The notes under the pieces: generated by a model
The model's database searches: none
Told to the model about the DNA's origin: nothing
Seen by the model: only the letters and a program-made list of their open reading frames with translations
Origin: Streptomyces sp. SID8374
Lineage (GTDB): Bacteria > Actinomycetota > Actinomycetes > Streptomycetales > Streptomycetaceae
DNA: 64,000 nucleotides
NCBI RefSeq assembly: GCF_009865135.1
Contig: NZ_WWGH01000002.1
Coordinates: 1,798,001 to 1,862,000 of the forward strand
Direction of reading: 5' to 3'
Translations under genes and position numbers: made by a program
Part shown: positions 40,877 to 50,065 of the stretch, in pieces
Position numbering within the stretch: position 1 is the stretch's first letter
Layout of the letters: each line of letters begins with the position of its first letter

Positions 40877-42600
40877 TGCCCATCCTGCCGCGCAAGCAGT
40901 ACACCGACATGTTCGGCCCGACCGTCGGCGACCGTTTCCACCTGGGCGACACCAACCTCGTCGTCGAGGTCGAGAAGGACTACAGCGAGGGGCAGTACGG
41001 GGACGAGGTCCTCTACGGCGGCGGAAAGACGATGCGCGACGGCATGGCGGCGGACCCGCAGGCCACCAGCGCGCAGGGGGCACTCGACACCGTGATCACC
41101 AACGTGGTGGTCATCGACCCCGTCGTCGGCGTCGTGAAGTGCGACATCGGCATCAAGGACGGCTTCATCGTCGGCATCGGCAAGTCCGGCAACCCGCAGA
41201 CCCAGGACCGGGTCGACGCGGGCCTCATCATCGGCCCGGGCACCGAGGCCATCGCGGGCGAGCACCTGGTCGCCACGGCGGGCGCCATCGACACCCACGT
41301 CCACCTCATCGCCCCGCAACAGGCCGAGCAGGCCCTCACCAACGGCATCACCACCCTCATCGGCGGCGGCACCGGCCCCTCGGACGGTTCGAACGGGACC
41401 ACCTGCACCCCGGGCCCGTACAACATCTCCCGGCTCCTCCAGGCCGCGGAGAGCATCCCGGTCAACCTCGGCATCATGGCCAAGGGCAACGGGAGCCTGC
41501 CGGAGGCGCTGAACGAACAGGTCGTCGCCGGTGCCTGTGCCCTCAAGGTCCACGAGGACTGGGGGGCCACCCCCGCCGTGATCGACAACGCGCTGAACGT
41601 CGCTGACGAGCACGACGTCCAGGTCGCCATCCACACCGACAGCCTCAACGAGAGCGGGTTCTTCGAGGACACCCGCTCCGCGATCGACGGCCGCACCATC
41701 CACACCTTCCACAGCGAGGGCGCGGGCGGCGGACACGCCCCCGACATCCTCCGGGTGGCGGGCGAGCCGAACATCCTGCCGTCCTCGACCAATCCGACCC
41801 TCCCGTACACCAAGAACTCGGTGGACGAGCTGCTGGACATGGTCATGGTCTGCCACCACCTCAGCCACGACATCCCCGAGGACGTCTCCTTCGCCGACAG
41901 CCGCGTCCGCGCGGAGACCATCGCCGCCGAGACCGTGCTGCACGACCTCGGGGTGATCAGCATGTTCTCCTCCGACTCCCAGGCCATGGGGCGCGTCGGG
42001 GAGTCGTTCACCCGTGCTTTCCAGACCGCCCACCACTGCAAGGACAAGCTCGGTGTGCTGGAGGGCGACTCGGCGCGCAACGACAACCAGCGGGTGCTGC
42101 GCTACCTCGCCAAGGTGACCATCAACCCCGCCATCGCGACCGGCATCGCCGACCATGTGGGGTCGATCGAGAAGGGCAAGATCGCCGACATCGTGCTCTG
42201 GCCCATCCACTCCTTCGGCGCCAAGCCCAAGATGGTCATCAAGGGCGGCATCATCTCCTGGGCGCAGATGGGCGACCCCAACGCCTCGCTCCCCACCCCG
42301 CAACCGGTGATCTACCGCCCGATGTTCGGGCAGTACGGCAAGGCGCAGCAGGCCACGCACGTCACGTTCATGTCGCAGGCGGGCATCGCGGCGGGGGTTC
42401 CGGCCGCACTGGGCCTGGAGCGCAGGGTCCTGCCCGTCCGCCGCACCCGGACCATCGGCAAGCACAACATGGTCCGCAACGACGCGCTGCCGGACATCAA
42501 GGTCGACCCGGAGACGTTCAAGGTCACGCTCAACGGCAAGGTCGCCACCATCGACCCGGCCGAGGAACTGCCCCTCAACCACCTGTACTTCCTGGTCTAG
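40876..42600 (+). CDS. ureC: Urease alpha (catalytic) subunit
   Basis: 574 residues, the normal length. Nickel ligands and catalytic residues are all present at the expected spacing: His141 and His143 (DTHVH), carbamylated Lys224 (LKVHEDWG), His253 (IHTDSLNESGF), His279, the flap Cys326-His327 (MVCHHL), and Asp367 (FSSDSQAMG). It hydrolyses urea to ammonia and carbamate. It overlaps ureB by one base (TGATG), and ureF follows 3 bp after its stop. Confidence 0.98.
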   Translation: MPILPRKQYTDMFGPTVGDRFHLGDTNLVVEVEKDYSEGQYGDEVLYGGGKTMRDGMAADPQATSAQGALDTVITNVVVIDPVVGVVKCDIGIKDGFIVGIGKSGNPQTQDRVDAGLIIGPGTEAIAGEHLVATAGAIDTHVHLIAPQQAEQALTNGITTLIGGGTGPSDGSNGTTCTPGPYNISRLLQAAESIPVNLGIMAKGNGSLPEALNEQVVAGACALKVHEDWGATPAVIDNALNVADEHDVQVAIHTDSLNESGFFEDTRSAIDGRTIHTFHSEGAGGGHAPDILRVAGEPNILPSSTNPTLPYTKNSVDELLDMVMVCHHLSHDIPEDVSFADSRVRAETIAAETVLHDLGVISMFSSDSQAMGRVGESFTRAFQTAHHCKDKLGVLEGDSARNDNQRVLRYLAKVTINPAIATGIADHVGSIEKGKIADIVLWPIHSFGAKPKMVIKGGIISWAQMGDPNASLPTPQPVIYRPMFGQYGKAQQATHVTFMSQAGIAAGVPAALGLERRVLPVRRTRTIGKHNMVRNDALPDIKVDPETFKVTLNGKVATIDPAEELPLNHLYFLV

Positions 42601-42603
42601 GCG

Positions 42604-43368
42604 ATGTACCAGGAAGAGCGGGACACCACCGGGCCCGGCACGCGGGCACCCGGCCCCGGCGTGTGGGCGGTGGCCGCCGAGCCGCCGCTCGCCCACCTGC
42701 TGGTCGGCCTCCAGCTGACCGACTCGGCCTTCCCGAGCGGCTTCTACACCCTGTCGCACAGCCTGGAGGGGTTCGCCCAGGCGCGGGCGGTGGACTCCGG
42801 GACCCTGCCCGCACTGCTGGAGTCGCTGCTGCTCCACGGGGTCGGCCCCGCCGACGCCACCGCGCTCGCGCTCGCCCACCGCGCCACCCGGGAGGGTCGG
42901 CCGGAGGCCGTGGCCGCGGTGGACGAGCACCTCTTCGCCACCAAGCTGGGGCAGGAGATGCGCCGGGCCGCCACCCGGACCGGCAGACAGCTCCTCGACC
43001 TCGCCGCCGAGGTCTACGGCCGGCCGGAGATCGAGGCGTACTTCGGCCGCGTCGTACGCCGCGAGGTGCCCGGCACCCAGGCCGTGGCCGCCGGGGTCGT
43101 CCACGCCGCGACGGGCGTGCCGGTCCGCCAGGCCGTCGCCTGCGACCTGTTCGCGTTCTGCGCGAGCTTCGCGGGGGCGGCCCTGCGGCTGCGGCTGACC
43201 GACCACCGCCGGGCCCAGACCATGCTCCACGCGGTGGCGCCCGTCATCGAGAGGACCGTCGAAGCGGCGCTGCGGCGCGAACTCGCCGACGTCGGCGCAA
43301 CCGCCTTCGCCTCCGACATCATGTCGGGCCGTCACGAACGGGCCGAAGCCCGCCTCTTCGCCAGCTGA
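42604..43368 (+). CDS. ureF: Urease accessory protein UreF
   Basis: 254 residues with the UreF pattern: LLVGLQLTDSAFPSGFYTLSHSLEG (about 32-56), then an all-helical body and a conserved end with FASDIMSGRHE. UreF bridges urease apoenzyme, UreD and UreG during nickel insertion. The gene is 3 bp downstream of ureC, and ureG follows after a short gap with its own ribosome site. Confidence 0.95.
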   Translation: MYQEERDTTGPGTRAPGPGVWAVAAEPPLAHLLVGLQLTDSAFPSGFYTLSHSLEGFAQARAVDSGTLPALLESLLLHGVGPADATALALAHRATREGRPEAVAAVDEHLFATKLGQEMRRAATRTGRQLLDLAAEVYGRPEIEAYFGRVVRREVPGTQAVAAGVVHAATGVPVRQAVACDLFAFCASFAGAALRLRLTDHRRAQTMLHAVAPVIERTVEAALRRELADVGATAFASDIMSGRHERAEARLFAS

Positions 43369-43418
43369 GCAGGCCTGCCCCGCCCCCCCAACCACCCGCG
43401 AGCCAGGGAGAAGAAACC

Positions 43419-44039
43419 ATGGACGACAACGTACTGCGCATCGGTATCGGTGGACCCGTCGGATCCGGCAAGACCGCGCTCATCGAGGCGCTGGTGCCGC
43501 TGATGATCGCGGAGGGCCGCCGCCCCTGCGTCGTCACCAACGACATCTACACCCAGGAGGACGCCCAGCACATCCGGCGCACCCTGGCGGGGGTCCTGGA
43601 ACCGGAGCGGATCGTGGGCGTCGAGACCGGTGCCTGCCCGCACACCGCCGTCCGCGACGACCCGACGATGAACCTCGCGGCCGGCGCCGAGCTGCTGGAG
43701 CGCTTCCCCGACACGGACACCCTCTTCTACGAGTCCGGCGGCGACAACCTCACCCTGACGTTCAGCCCGGCCCTCGCCGATGTCTTCGTCTTCGTGCTGG
43801 ACACGGCGGAGGGCGAGAAGATGCCGCGCAAGCGGGGCCCGGGCATCACCGAATCGGATCTGCTCATCATCAACAAGACGGACATCGCGCAGTACGTCCG
43901 TACCGACCTCGGTGTCATGGAGTCCGACGCCCACCGGGTCCGGGAGGACCGTCCGGTGCTCCTGACCGACTGTCTGACGGGTGCCGGTGTGGCCGATGTG
44001 GCGGGCTTCCTCGAATCCCGCCGCAAGGTGCTGATCTGA
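43419..44039 (+). CDS. ureG: Urease accessory GTPase UreG
   Basis: 206 residues. P-loop GPVGSGKT (12-19), the metal-binding Cys73-Pro-His75 (TGACPHTAVRDD), and the G4-type motif INKTDIAQYV. UreG binds nickel at its CPH dimer interface and hydrolyses GTP to drive loading of the UreC active site. AGGGAG precedes the ATG. It is followed 1 bp later by ureD. Confidence 0.97.
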   Translation: MDDNVLRIGIGGPVGSGKTALIEALVPLMIAEGRRPCVVTNDIYTQEDAQHIRRTLAGVLEPERIVGVETGACPHTAVRDDPTMNLAAGAELLERFPDTDTLFYESGGDNLTLTFSPALADVFVFVLDTAEGEKMPRKRGPGITESDLLIINKTDIAQYVRTDLGVMESDAHRVREDRPVLLTDCLTGAGVADVAGFLESRRKVLI

Positions 44040-44040
44040 C

Positions 44041-45000
44041 ATGACGGCCCTGCCGACGGCGAACGGGCCGGACCGACTCGACGAGCGGTACTACGGCATC
44101 GACCGGCTGCCTCCCGAGGTCGCGGCGCTCAGCTCCGCGCCGGACACGCTCGCCCCCGGCTCCCCGGCCAAGGTCGGCATCCTCGACCTCGGCTTCGCGG
44201 TCCGGGGCGGGCGCACCGAACTGGTCGAGCGGTACCAGAAGTCGCCGCTCCAGATCATCCGCCCGCTCTGGACCGACCCCGCCATGCCCGGCATGACGTA
44301 CGTCTGCCTGATGGCCACCGGGGGCGGTGTGGCGCAGGCCGACCGCTACCGGATGGACTTCCGGTGCGGCCCCGGCACCCAGGTGCACCTGACGACCCAG
44401 GCCGCGACCAAGGTCTTCCGGATGGAACACGACTACGCCGCCCAGCGGGTCCACCTGACGGCCGAGGAGGGCTCCTACGTGGAGTACCTGCCGGACCCCC
44501 TGATCCCGTTCGAGGGGTCGCGCTTCTACCAGCGCACCGAGGTCACCGTCGCCCCCGGCGCCACCGTCGTCCTGGGCGACACCGTGACGGCCGGCCGGCT
44601 CGCGCGGGGCGAGCGGCACGCCTACCGGGTGCTCGCGGCCGATCTCCGCATCAGCCGGCCCGACGGCACGCTCCTGGCCGTGGACACCCAGCGGCTGTGT
44701 CCGGACACGGACCGGGCCGGGGTCCTCGGCCCGGCCGTGTTCGCCGGGCACGACCACGTCAGCTCGCTCTACGCCGTCACCGACCGGGCCCCGGCCGCCG
44801 AGGTCGCCGATGCCCTGCACGAGGCGGTGGCCGGCCACGGAGTCACGTACGGCGTGAGTGTGCTGCCCCGGGAGTGCGGCGCCTGGCTGCGGCTCCTGGA
44901 CGACAGCCCCGTCCGGGTCGCCGCCGCGCACACGGCTGCCTGGTCCGCCGTGCACCGGCTCCTCACCGGCTGCCCGGCCCCGCCGGTGCGCAAGCCGTAG
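44041..45000 (+). CDS. ureD: Urease accessory protein UreD
   Basis: 319 residues of a beta-rich UreD/UreH fold: KVGILDLGFAVRGGRTELVERYQKSPL, then CLMATGGGVAQADRYRMDFRCGPGTQVHLTTQAATKVFRM and VEYLPDPLIPFEGSRFYQRT, shown in pieces. UreD is the scaffold on which UreF and UreG dock to deliver nickel. It completes the accessory set apart from UreE, which I do not find. Confidence 0.95.
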   Translation: MTALPTANGPDRLDERYYGIDRLPPEVAALSSAPDTLAPGSPAKVGILDLGFAVRGGRTELVERYQKSPLQIIRPLWTDPAMPGMTYVCLMATGGGVAQADRYRMDFRCGPGTQVHLTTQAATKVFRMEHDYAAQRVHLTAEEGSYVEYLPDPLIPFEGSRFYQRTEVTVAPGATVVLGDTVTAGRLARGERHAYRVLAADLRISRPDGTLLAVDTQRLCPDTDRAGVLGPAVFAGHDHVSSLYAVTDRAPAAEVADALHEAVAGHGVTYGVSVLPRECGAWLRLLDDSPVRVAAAHTAAWSAVHRLLTGCPAPPVRKP

Positions 45001-45055
45001 CGCGCGCCGCCATCCGCCCCCGCTCCGTCGAGACCTTCAGCGAGGTATCCCGCCG

Positions 45056-46411
45056 ATGATCACCGCACCCGCACCGATGCCACCCGCGTACGACTCCGGC
45101 GACACGGCCTGGCTGCTCGCCGCCACGGCCATGGTGCTGCTGATGACGCCGGCACTGGCGTTCTTCTACGGCGGCATGGTACGCACCAAGCACGTCCTGA
45201 TGATGATCAAGATGAGCTTCGCCGCGCTGGCCTTCGGGACGCTGGTGTGGTGGGCCGTCGGCTACACCCTGGCCTTCGGCCCCGATGTCGGGGGAGCGGG
45301 GCTCATCGGCAATCTCGACCACGCCTTCATGAACGGCATCGGGCTCACCACGCTGACCGGCTCCATCCCCACCTACGTCTACGCCACGTTCCAGATGGGG
45401 TTCGCGATCATCACCGTGGCCCTGATCAGCGGATCGATCGCCGACCGGGCCACGATGAAGGGATGGCTGGTCTTCGTCGTCCTGTGGCTGCTGATCGTCT
45501 ATGTGCCGCTGGCCCACTGGGTGTTCGACGAGGACGGCTGGATCGTCAAGCACCTGGGCGCCCTGGACTTCGCGGGCGGGCTGCCGGTGGAGCTCAACTC
45601 CGGGGTCGCCGGTCTGGCCGTGGCCCTGGTGCTGCGGGCGCCGCGCGACTTCGCGCGCCGCGAGGACCGGCCCAACAACATCCCGCTGGTCGTCATCGGC
45701 GCGGGGCTCCTCTGGTTCGGCTGGTTCGGGTTCAACTCGGGCTCCGCGCTGACCGACCAGGGGACCGCCGCCGCGGCCTTCCTCAACACGCAGCTGGGCG
45801 CGGCGGGCGCCATGGTGACCTGGCCGCTGGTCGAGAAGTGGCGTACGGGCAGTGTCAGCACGATGGGCGTCGTCTCGTCCGCCATCGCGGGCATGGTGGC
45901 CATCACGCCCGCCTGCGGTGAGATCAACACCCTGGGCGCGGTCGTCACCGGCCTGGTCGTGGGCGCGGTGAGCGCCTTCGCGGTCACCCTGAAATACCGC
46001 TTCGGCGTGGATGACACCCTCGACGTGGTCGGCGTGCACGGGGTGGGCGGCTTCATCGGGCTGATCATGGTCGGCCTGTTCGCGACCGCGCGGATCAGCG
46101 GCCGGAAGGGGCTCTTCGAGGGCGGCGGCTGGGGTCTGCTGGGCAAGCAGCTCGTGGCGATCGTCGCCGTGATGGCGTTCTCGTTCGTGCTGACGTGGCT
46201 CATCGCCAAGGCCGTCGACCTGACCGTCGGATTCCGGGCCTCCGAGCAGTACGACCATGTGCCCGGCCAGGAGGCGGAGCGCGCCTACGACTTCCTGACC
46301 ACCGACCGGCTCCACGACCTCGTTTCCGGGAAGGCCGCAACCGCCGCGAGCGACGAGGAGATCGTCCAGCACATCACCAAGCTGCTGCGGGACCGGGAGG
46401 CATCGCGCTGA
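45056..46411 (+). CDS. amt: Ammonium transporter (Amt)
   Basis: 451 residues with about eleven membrane spans. Amt hallmarks: MTPALAFFYGGMVRTKHVL at the start, the pore His pair (VPLAHWVF near 160, and VVGVHGVGGFIG near 325), and WFGFNSGSAL. A cytoplasmic tail with YDHVPGQEAERAYDF follows. It begins 55 bp after ureD on the same strand and so forms part of the urea-nitrogen operon, either importing ammonium or recapturing what urease releases. No GlnK gene follows, unlike classic amt-glnK pairs. Confidence 0.95.
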   Translation: MITAPAPMPPAYDSGDTAWLLAATAMVLLMTPALAFFYGGMVRTKHVLMMIKMSFAALAFGTLVWWAVGYTLAFGPDVGGAGLIGNLDHAFMNGIGLTTLTGSIPTYVYATFQMGFAIITVALISGSIADRATMKGWLVFVVLWLLIVYVPLAHWVFDEDGWIVKHLGALDFAGGLPVELNSGVAGLAVALVLRAPRDFARREDRPNNIPLVVIGAGLLWFGWFGFNSGSALTDQGTAAAAFLNTQLGAAGAMVTWPLVEKWRTGSVSTMGVVSSAIAGMVAITPACGEINTLGAVVTGLVVGAVSAFAVTLKYRFGVDDTLDVVGVHGVGGFIGLIMVGLFATARISGRKGLFEGGGWGLLGKQLVAIVAVMAFSFVLTWLIAKAVDLTVGFRASEQYDHVPGQEAERAYDFLTTDRLHDLVSGKAATAASDEEIVQHITKLLRDREASR

Positions 46412-46474
46412 CCGGGCCGGCGGACCACGAAGCCCGTCGGCCCGAGGGTTCTTCATGGGCCCTGCGACCCTCCC

Positions 46475-46978
46475 TCATCGCCCCGGGCGCTCCTCAGCGG
46501 CCCCGGCGATCCGCAGCAGGTGCGCGGGCGGGTGGCTGATGCCGAGGTCCGGGCGCCAGGCCGCCAGGATCTGCGCCGACGGCTCGAACAGCGGCGTGGG
46601 CAGCTCCTCGGGGGCGGTCCACCGCCAGGCGCTGATCAGATGCGGTTCGGTGACCTCGGGGATCCCGGAGTGCAAGCGTACGAGGGCGCCCATGCTGATC
46701 CGGTTGATCCCCCCGATCACGTCGTGGAGCATCGCGAAGACGTCCACCGCGCCCTCGTCCACGGCGAGACCGGTCTCCTCGCTCAGCTCACGCGCGGCGG
46801 CCGCCGCGACCGACTCGTGCGTCGGATCGACCTTGCCGCCGGGCAGCTCCCACGTACCGCTGTGGTGCCGCCCCAGGAGCACGCGCCCCTGTCCGTCCTC
46901 GACGATCACGCCGACCCCGAGGGCCGCCTGTGCCGTGGGCGGTCGTGTGTTGCGGGCGGGGCGGGTCTCGGTGGTCAT
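46475..46978 (-). CDS. NUDIX hydrolase
   Basis: 167 residues from the ATG at 46978. The Nudix box is present, from GGKVDPTHESVAAAAA to RELSEETGL, with GTWELP in front. The substrate is unknown; the family includes 8-oxo-dGTP, ADP-ribose and NAD-derived hydrolases. It is the last gene after an SPFH protein and an NAD-kinase-like protein, about 82 bp beyond the latter, which makes a nicotinamide-nucleotide substrate attractive but unproven. The GGAG before the start is weakly spaced. Confidence 0.92.
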   Translation of the reverse strand: MTTETRPARNTRPPTAQAALGVGVIVEDGQGRVLLGRHHSGTWELPGGKVDPTHESVAAAAARELSEETGLAVDEGAVDVFAMLHDVIGGINRISMGALVRLHSGIPEVTEPHLISAWRWTAPEELPTPLFEPSAQILAAWRPDLGISHPPAHLLRIAGAAEERPGR

Positions 46979-47060
46979 GGTGCTGGGTCTCCGCTCTCCG
47001 GGGCTTCTGCTGGGCCGGTGGTACCGCAACACCGTAACGACATCGAGGTGCCGGCCCCGC

Positions 47061-47960
47061 TCAGACCACCAGTCGCAGCGCGGTCGCCGAGATGCCCAGC
47101 CGTACGCTCTGACCCCAGGTCAGCTCCAGGGCGTCCGACTCCATGCCGTCCCCGAAGACCACGATCCGGTCCGACTCCACGGTGAGCCGCAGCCCTTGGC
47201 CCCGGCCCAGTTCGCCGGAGACCAGCGATGTGCCGGTGGCGGGTGAGGGCCAGGCCTCGCGGACGAACCAGAGGAGCCGGGGGTCGCTCGGCGCGGGCAG
47301 CGGGGTGGTGCTGCCGCGCTCCAGCCACAGGGAGCGCAGCCAGCCGGTGGCGCCCGTGCCCGTGCCGACCAGGACCCCGGAGGAGGCCTGTGCCTCGCCG
47401 GGGGCCGGGGCGCCGTCGGGGCCCAGGCGGTAGCGGGCCGTCTGGTGGCCGGGCGGGCCCAGGTAGATCTCGTTGAGCGCGACCAGCCGCTGGGTGTCGT
47501 CGGCGACCGCCTCGACCATGGTCAGCGCGTCGACGGTGGATCCGGTGGCCGTCGCCGCGCGGAGCAGCGCGGCCGCGTCGGCGCAGCGGTGGCGGACCAG
47601 GACGCCGGGGTTGCGCCCGGGGTCGGTGTCGATGCCCACGACCGGCTGCCCGGACAGGTACTTCGCGGCGTTGGCGACCAGCCCGTCCTGGCCGACCACG
47701 ACCACCACGTCCTCCGGCGCGAAGAGGAACCGGTCCAGGTCCGCCCGCTCCACCCGGGTGGAGCGCCAGGTGAGCGGCACGGCGGCCGCCACGTCCCGTA
47801 GGGCCTGTTGCGTACGTTCGTGGCGCCGGGCCACGTCGTCGATCGCGCGGCCCCGGCTGGACAGGAAGAACGCGGCCTGCCCGTGCGTCCCGTGGCGCGC
47901 GAGCAGCTCCTCGTACTCGGTACGCCGGTGCACCAGCACCGCCCGGGGTGCCAGGCTCAC
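47061..47960 (-). CDS. Degenerate NAD-kinase-like protein
   Basis: 299 residues with the overall NAD-kinase layout: VVVVVGQDGLVANAAKYL replaces GGDGT (the Asp is kept, one Gly and the Thr are lost), ALNEIYLG holds the NE motif, and VGTGTGATGWLRSL resembles the TGSTAY loop. The altered motifs suggest changed activity or a nucleotide sensor rather than a housekeeping NAD kinase. The gene overlaps the upstream SPFH gene by 4 bp, so they are translationally coupled, and a NUDIX gene follows. Confidence 0.82.
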   Translation of the reverse strand: MSLAPRAVLVHRRTEYEELLARHGTHGQAAFFLSSRGRAIDDVARRHERTQQALRDVAAAVPLTWRSTRVERADLDRFLFAPEDVVVVVGQDGLVANAAKYLSGQPVVGIDTDPGRNPGVLVRHRCADAAALLRAATATGSTVDALTMVEAVADDTQRLVALNEIYLGPPGHQTARYRLGPDGAPAPGEAQASSGVLVGTGTGATGWLRSLWLERGSTTPLPAPSDPRLLWFVREAWPSPATGTSLVSGELGRGQGLRLTVESDRIVVFGDGMESDALELTWGQSVRLGISATALRLVV

Positions 47961-48970
47961 GCCCCCGCCCCGCCTTCCGCACGGCCGAGCTTGGCCAGCA
48001 GCCCGGTGAGCACGTCGGGGGAGAGGGTGAGGCTCTCGATGCGCGGTACGTTCTCCGCGAGCCGGGTCGCCGCCAGGGCGTGCAGCGTGGCCGGGTCGAC
48101 CTCGCCGTGCACCCGCAGCCAGGCGGCCTGCGCCTCGGCGCGCGCCGAACCCGTCTCGCGCGCCGCCTCGGCCTCCGCCCGGGCCAGACGCACCTTGCGG
48201 GACGCCTCCGCCTCCGTGCGTACGCCGTCGGCCGCGGCCTTCTCCTCCGCCTCCCGGCGGGCGTTGGTGCCGCGCTGGTCGACCAACTGCTCCTCGCGCC
48301 GGGCCAGTTCGATCTGGCTGGCCAGCTCGTTCTCGGCGATGGTGCGCTCCCGCTCCACGGCCACCGCCCGGCGCTCGTAGGTGGCCCGGTCCGCCTCCTG
48401 CTGGATCTGCTCACGCGCCGGGGTGCGCAGGGCGCGCTCCACCTCGGCCTCGGGGCGGATCGCGACGACGCGCACGGCCACCACGTCGATCCCGGTGGCG
48501 GGGAGCCTCGGCTCGGCGGCGAGACCGATGGCGACCCGTTCACGTACCGAGGCGACCCCGTCCACCAGGGCCTGCGCCAGCGGGGTGCGGGCCAGGACGT
48601 CCAGCGTGTGCTGCTGCGCGGTCTCGGTGAGCAGGGTGGCGATCTGCTCCAGGGGCGCGCCGCGCCAGCTCCCGGTGTCCGGGTCCACGGAGAAGTCCAG
48701 CCGGTCGGCCGCCAGCGCCGGGTCGCTCACCCGGTAGGTGACGGTGGCCTGCACGGTGACGTCCTGGAAGTCCGCCGTACGGGCGTGGAACGCCATGGCC
48801 AGCTCCCGGTCGTCGACCGGCACTTCGGAGAGCGCCGCCGACAGCGACCGGTACCAGAAGCTGAGCCCCCGCCCGTCGTGGGCGAGCTCGCCGCGCTTGT
48901 GGTGGCGGATGTGGGCGGTGGGCGCGGAGCGCAGATGGCGCCAGCCGAAGCGCCGGGTGATGTCGGCCAT
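47957..48970 (-). CDS. SPFH/Band 7 domain protein
   Basis: 337 residues from the ATG at 48970, with GGGGGG upstream. The SPFH domain (about 30-210: DGRGLSFWYRSLSAALSEVPVDDRE; DVTVQATVTYRVSDP; GIDVVAVRVVAIRPEAEVERAL) is followed by a long coiled-coil with AEAEAARETGSARAEAQ heptads. There is no N-terminal membrane helix, unlike flotillins and prohibitins, so it is a cytoplasmic or peripheral scaffold. It heads an operon with NAD-kinase-like and NUDIX genes. A good -35/-10 promoter lies just upstream. Confidence 0.9.
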   Translation of the reverse strand: MADITRRFGWRHLRSAPTAHIRHHKRGELAHDGRGLSFWYRSLSAALSEVPVDDRELAMAFHARTADFQDVTVQATVTYRVSDPALAADRLDFSVDPDTGSWRGAPLEQIATLLTETAQQHTLDVLARTPLAQALVDGVASVRERVAIGLAAEPRLPATGIDVVAVRVVAIRPEAEVERALRTPAREQIQQEADRATYERRAVAVERERTIAENELASQIELARREEQLVDQRGTNARREAEEKAAADGVRTEAEASRKVRLARAEAEAARETGSARAEAQAAWLRVHGEVDPATLHALAATRLAENVPRIESLTLSPDVLTGLLAKLGRAEGGAGA

Positions 48971-49004
48971 GGGGTCCCCCCTCGAACGTGATGTCGTCAT
49001 GAAG

Positions 49005-49034
49005 ACGATAAAGGGCGAGGGGCTAAATAGTCAA
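49005..49034 (-). promoter_or_regulatory. Promoter for the SPFH operon
   Basis: On the minus strand TTGACT (49034-49029) and TATCGT (49010-49005) are 18 bp apart, close to the principal sigma consensus. They lie about 35-65 bp before the SPFH start. The word GACGATAA-GGG occurs twice (49004 and 49038) and overlaps the promoter. The -35 box falls inside the 3' end of the SDR gene. Confidence 0.6.
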
Positions 49035-49828
49035 GGTGACGATAAGGGGGGTTGCGGGGCTCGGCGGGCCAGGTCCCTGGCCGGGATCTCCCCGCCGCCG
49101 TGCACGGCCAGGTCGGCCCCGTTGACGTACGAGGAATGCGGCCCGGCGAGCCAGAGGCAGGCGTGCGCCACGTCCGCCGGAACCGCCAGCCGCCCCATGG
49201 GGATGATGTCCGCCACCCCCGCCCCGTCGTCCTCTCCGTACAGCTCGGCGGCGCTCGCGGTGCGGATGAGTCCTGCGGTGATGTGGTTCACCCGGACCTT
49301 GGGTGCCCACTCCAGGGCCAGGGCCCGGGTGAGGCCGAGCAGGCCCGCCTTCGCCGCCGAGTAGGCGGCGGTGCCCGGTTGCGGGTCGTGGGCGGAGACG
49401 CTGCCGATGTTGATCACGCTGCCGCCCTCGGGCTGCTCCCGCATGACGAGGTTGGCGGCCTGGGCCACGTAGAAGGGGGCGAGGAGGTTGAGGGCGACGA
49501 CCTTCTCGACGAAACGGGGGGAGACCGTGGCCGCGTCGGCGTCGGGGGAGCCGCCCGCGTTGTTGACGAGGACGTCGAGTCGGCCGAATCGTTCGGCCGT
49601 CGCCGCCACCAGCTGGGCCGCCGCCGTCGGGTCCCGGACGTCCGTGGGGCGGAAGGCGGCGTGCCGCGCGCCTGACGAGGGCAGCGTGGCGGGGGTGGTG
49701 CGGCCGCAGACCATGACCTCCGCGCCCGCCGCGAGGAAGGCGTCCGCGATCACGGCGCCGATGCCCTGGGTGCCGCCGGTGACGATCGCCACCCGTCCGG
49801 TGAAGTCGATCGGATTGCCCAGTTCCAT
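49031..49828 (-). CDS. SDR-family oxidoreductase
   Basis: 265 residues of a classical short-chain dehydrogenase: cofactor motif TGGTQGIGAVIADAFLAAG (about 18-36), DVRDPTAAAQLV, NNAGGSPD, catalytic Ser in INIGSVSAHD, and YSAAKAGLLGL with Tyr and Lys. The position of the acidic residue cannot settle NAD versus NADP. A dyad-like stretch, ACCAATCGTTTGTTAGGT, precedes its start near 49862 and may be a TetR-type operator. The substrate is unknown. Confidence 0.93.
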   Translation of the reverse strand: MELGNPIDFTGRVAIVTGGTQGIGAVIADAFLAAGAEVMVCGRTTPATLPSSGARHAAFRPTDVRDPTAAAQLVAATAERFGRLDVLVNNAGGSPDADAATVSPRFVEKVVALNLLAPFYVAQAANLVMREQPEGGSVINIGSVSAHDPQPGTAAYSAAKAGLLGLTRALALEWAPKVRVNHITAGLIRTASAAELYGEDDGAGVADIIPMGRLAVPADVAHACLWLAGPHSSYVNGADLAVHGGGEIPARDLARRAPQPPLSSP

Positions 49829-49986
49829 GGTCCGCCTCCCGCGTGCGTGGACGCGGAATCTACCAATCGTTTGTTAGGTGCGATAGGGGCTGCGGGCGTC
49901 CGGAAACACGGGCGGCCGGTGAGCTCCGAAGAGTTCACCGGCCGGCCGGGCGTTGCGCCGCCCCCGTCCCCACGGTGCGGCGCCGG

Positions 49987-50022
49987 GTGGACCGTCCCCA
50001 TCCGCTGGGACGGGCGGTCCAC
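49987..50022. terminator. Hairpin downstream of the TetR gene
   Basis: GTGGACCG (49987) pairs with CGGTCCAC (50015-50022), with an inner TCCC/GGGA stem. It lies about 45 bp past the TetR stop on the minus strand. Confidence 0.6.
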
Positions 50023-50065
50023 GTCTGTCAGGATCCGGGCGTGCCCGAGTCCATGTCTGTGAGGG

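Noticed and set aside
47061..47960. Housekeeping NAD kinase (nadK)
   Set aside because: The GGDGT motif is altered and the gene is coupled to SPFH and NUDIX genes, so the symbol nadK would be misleading.
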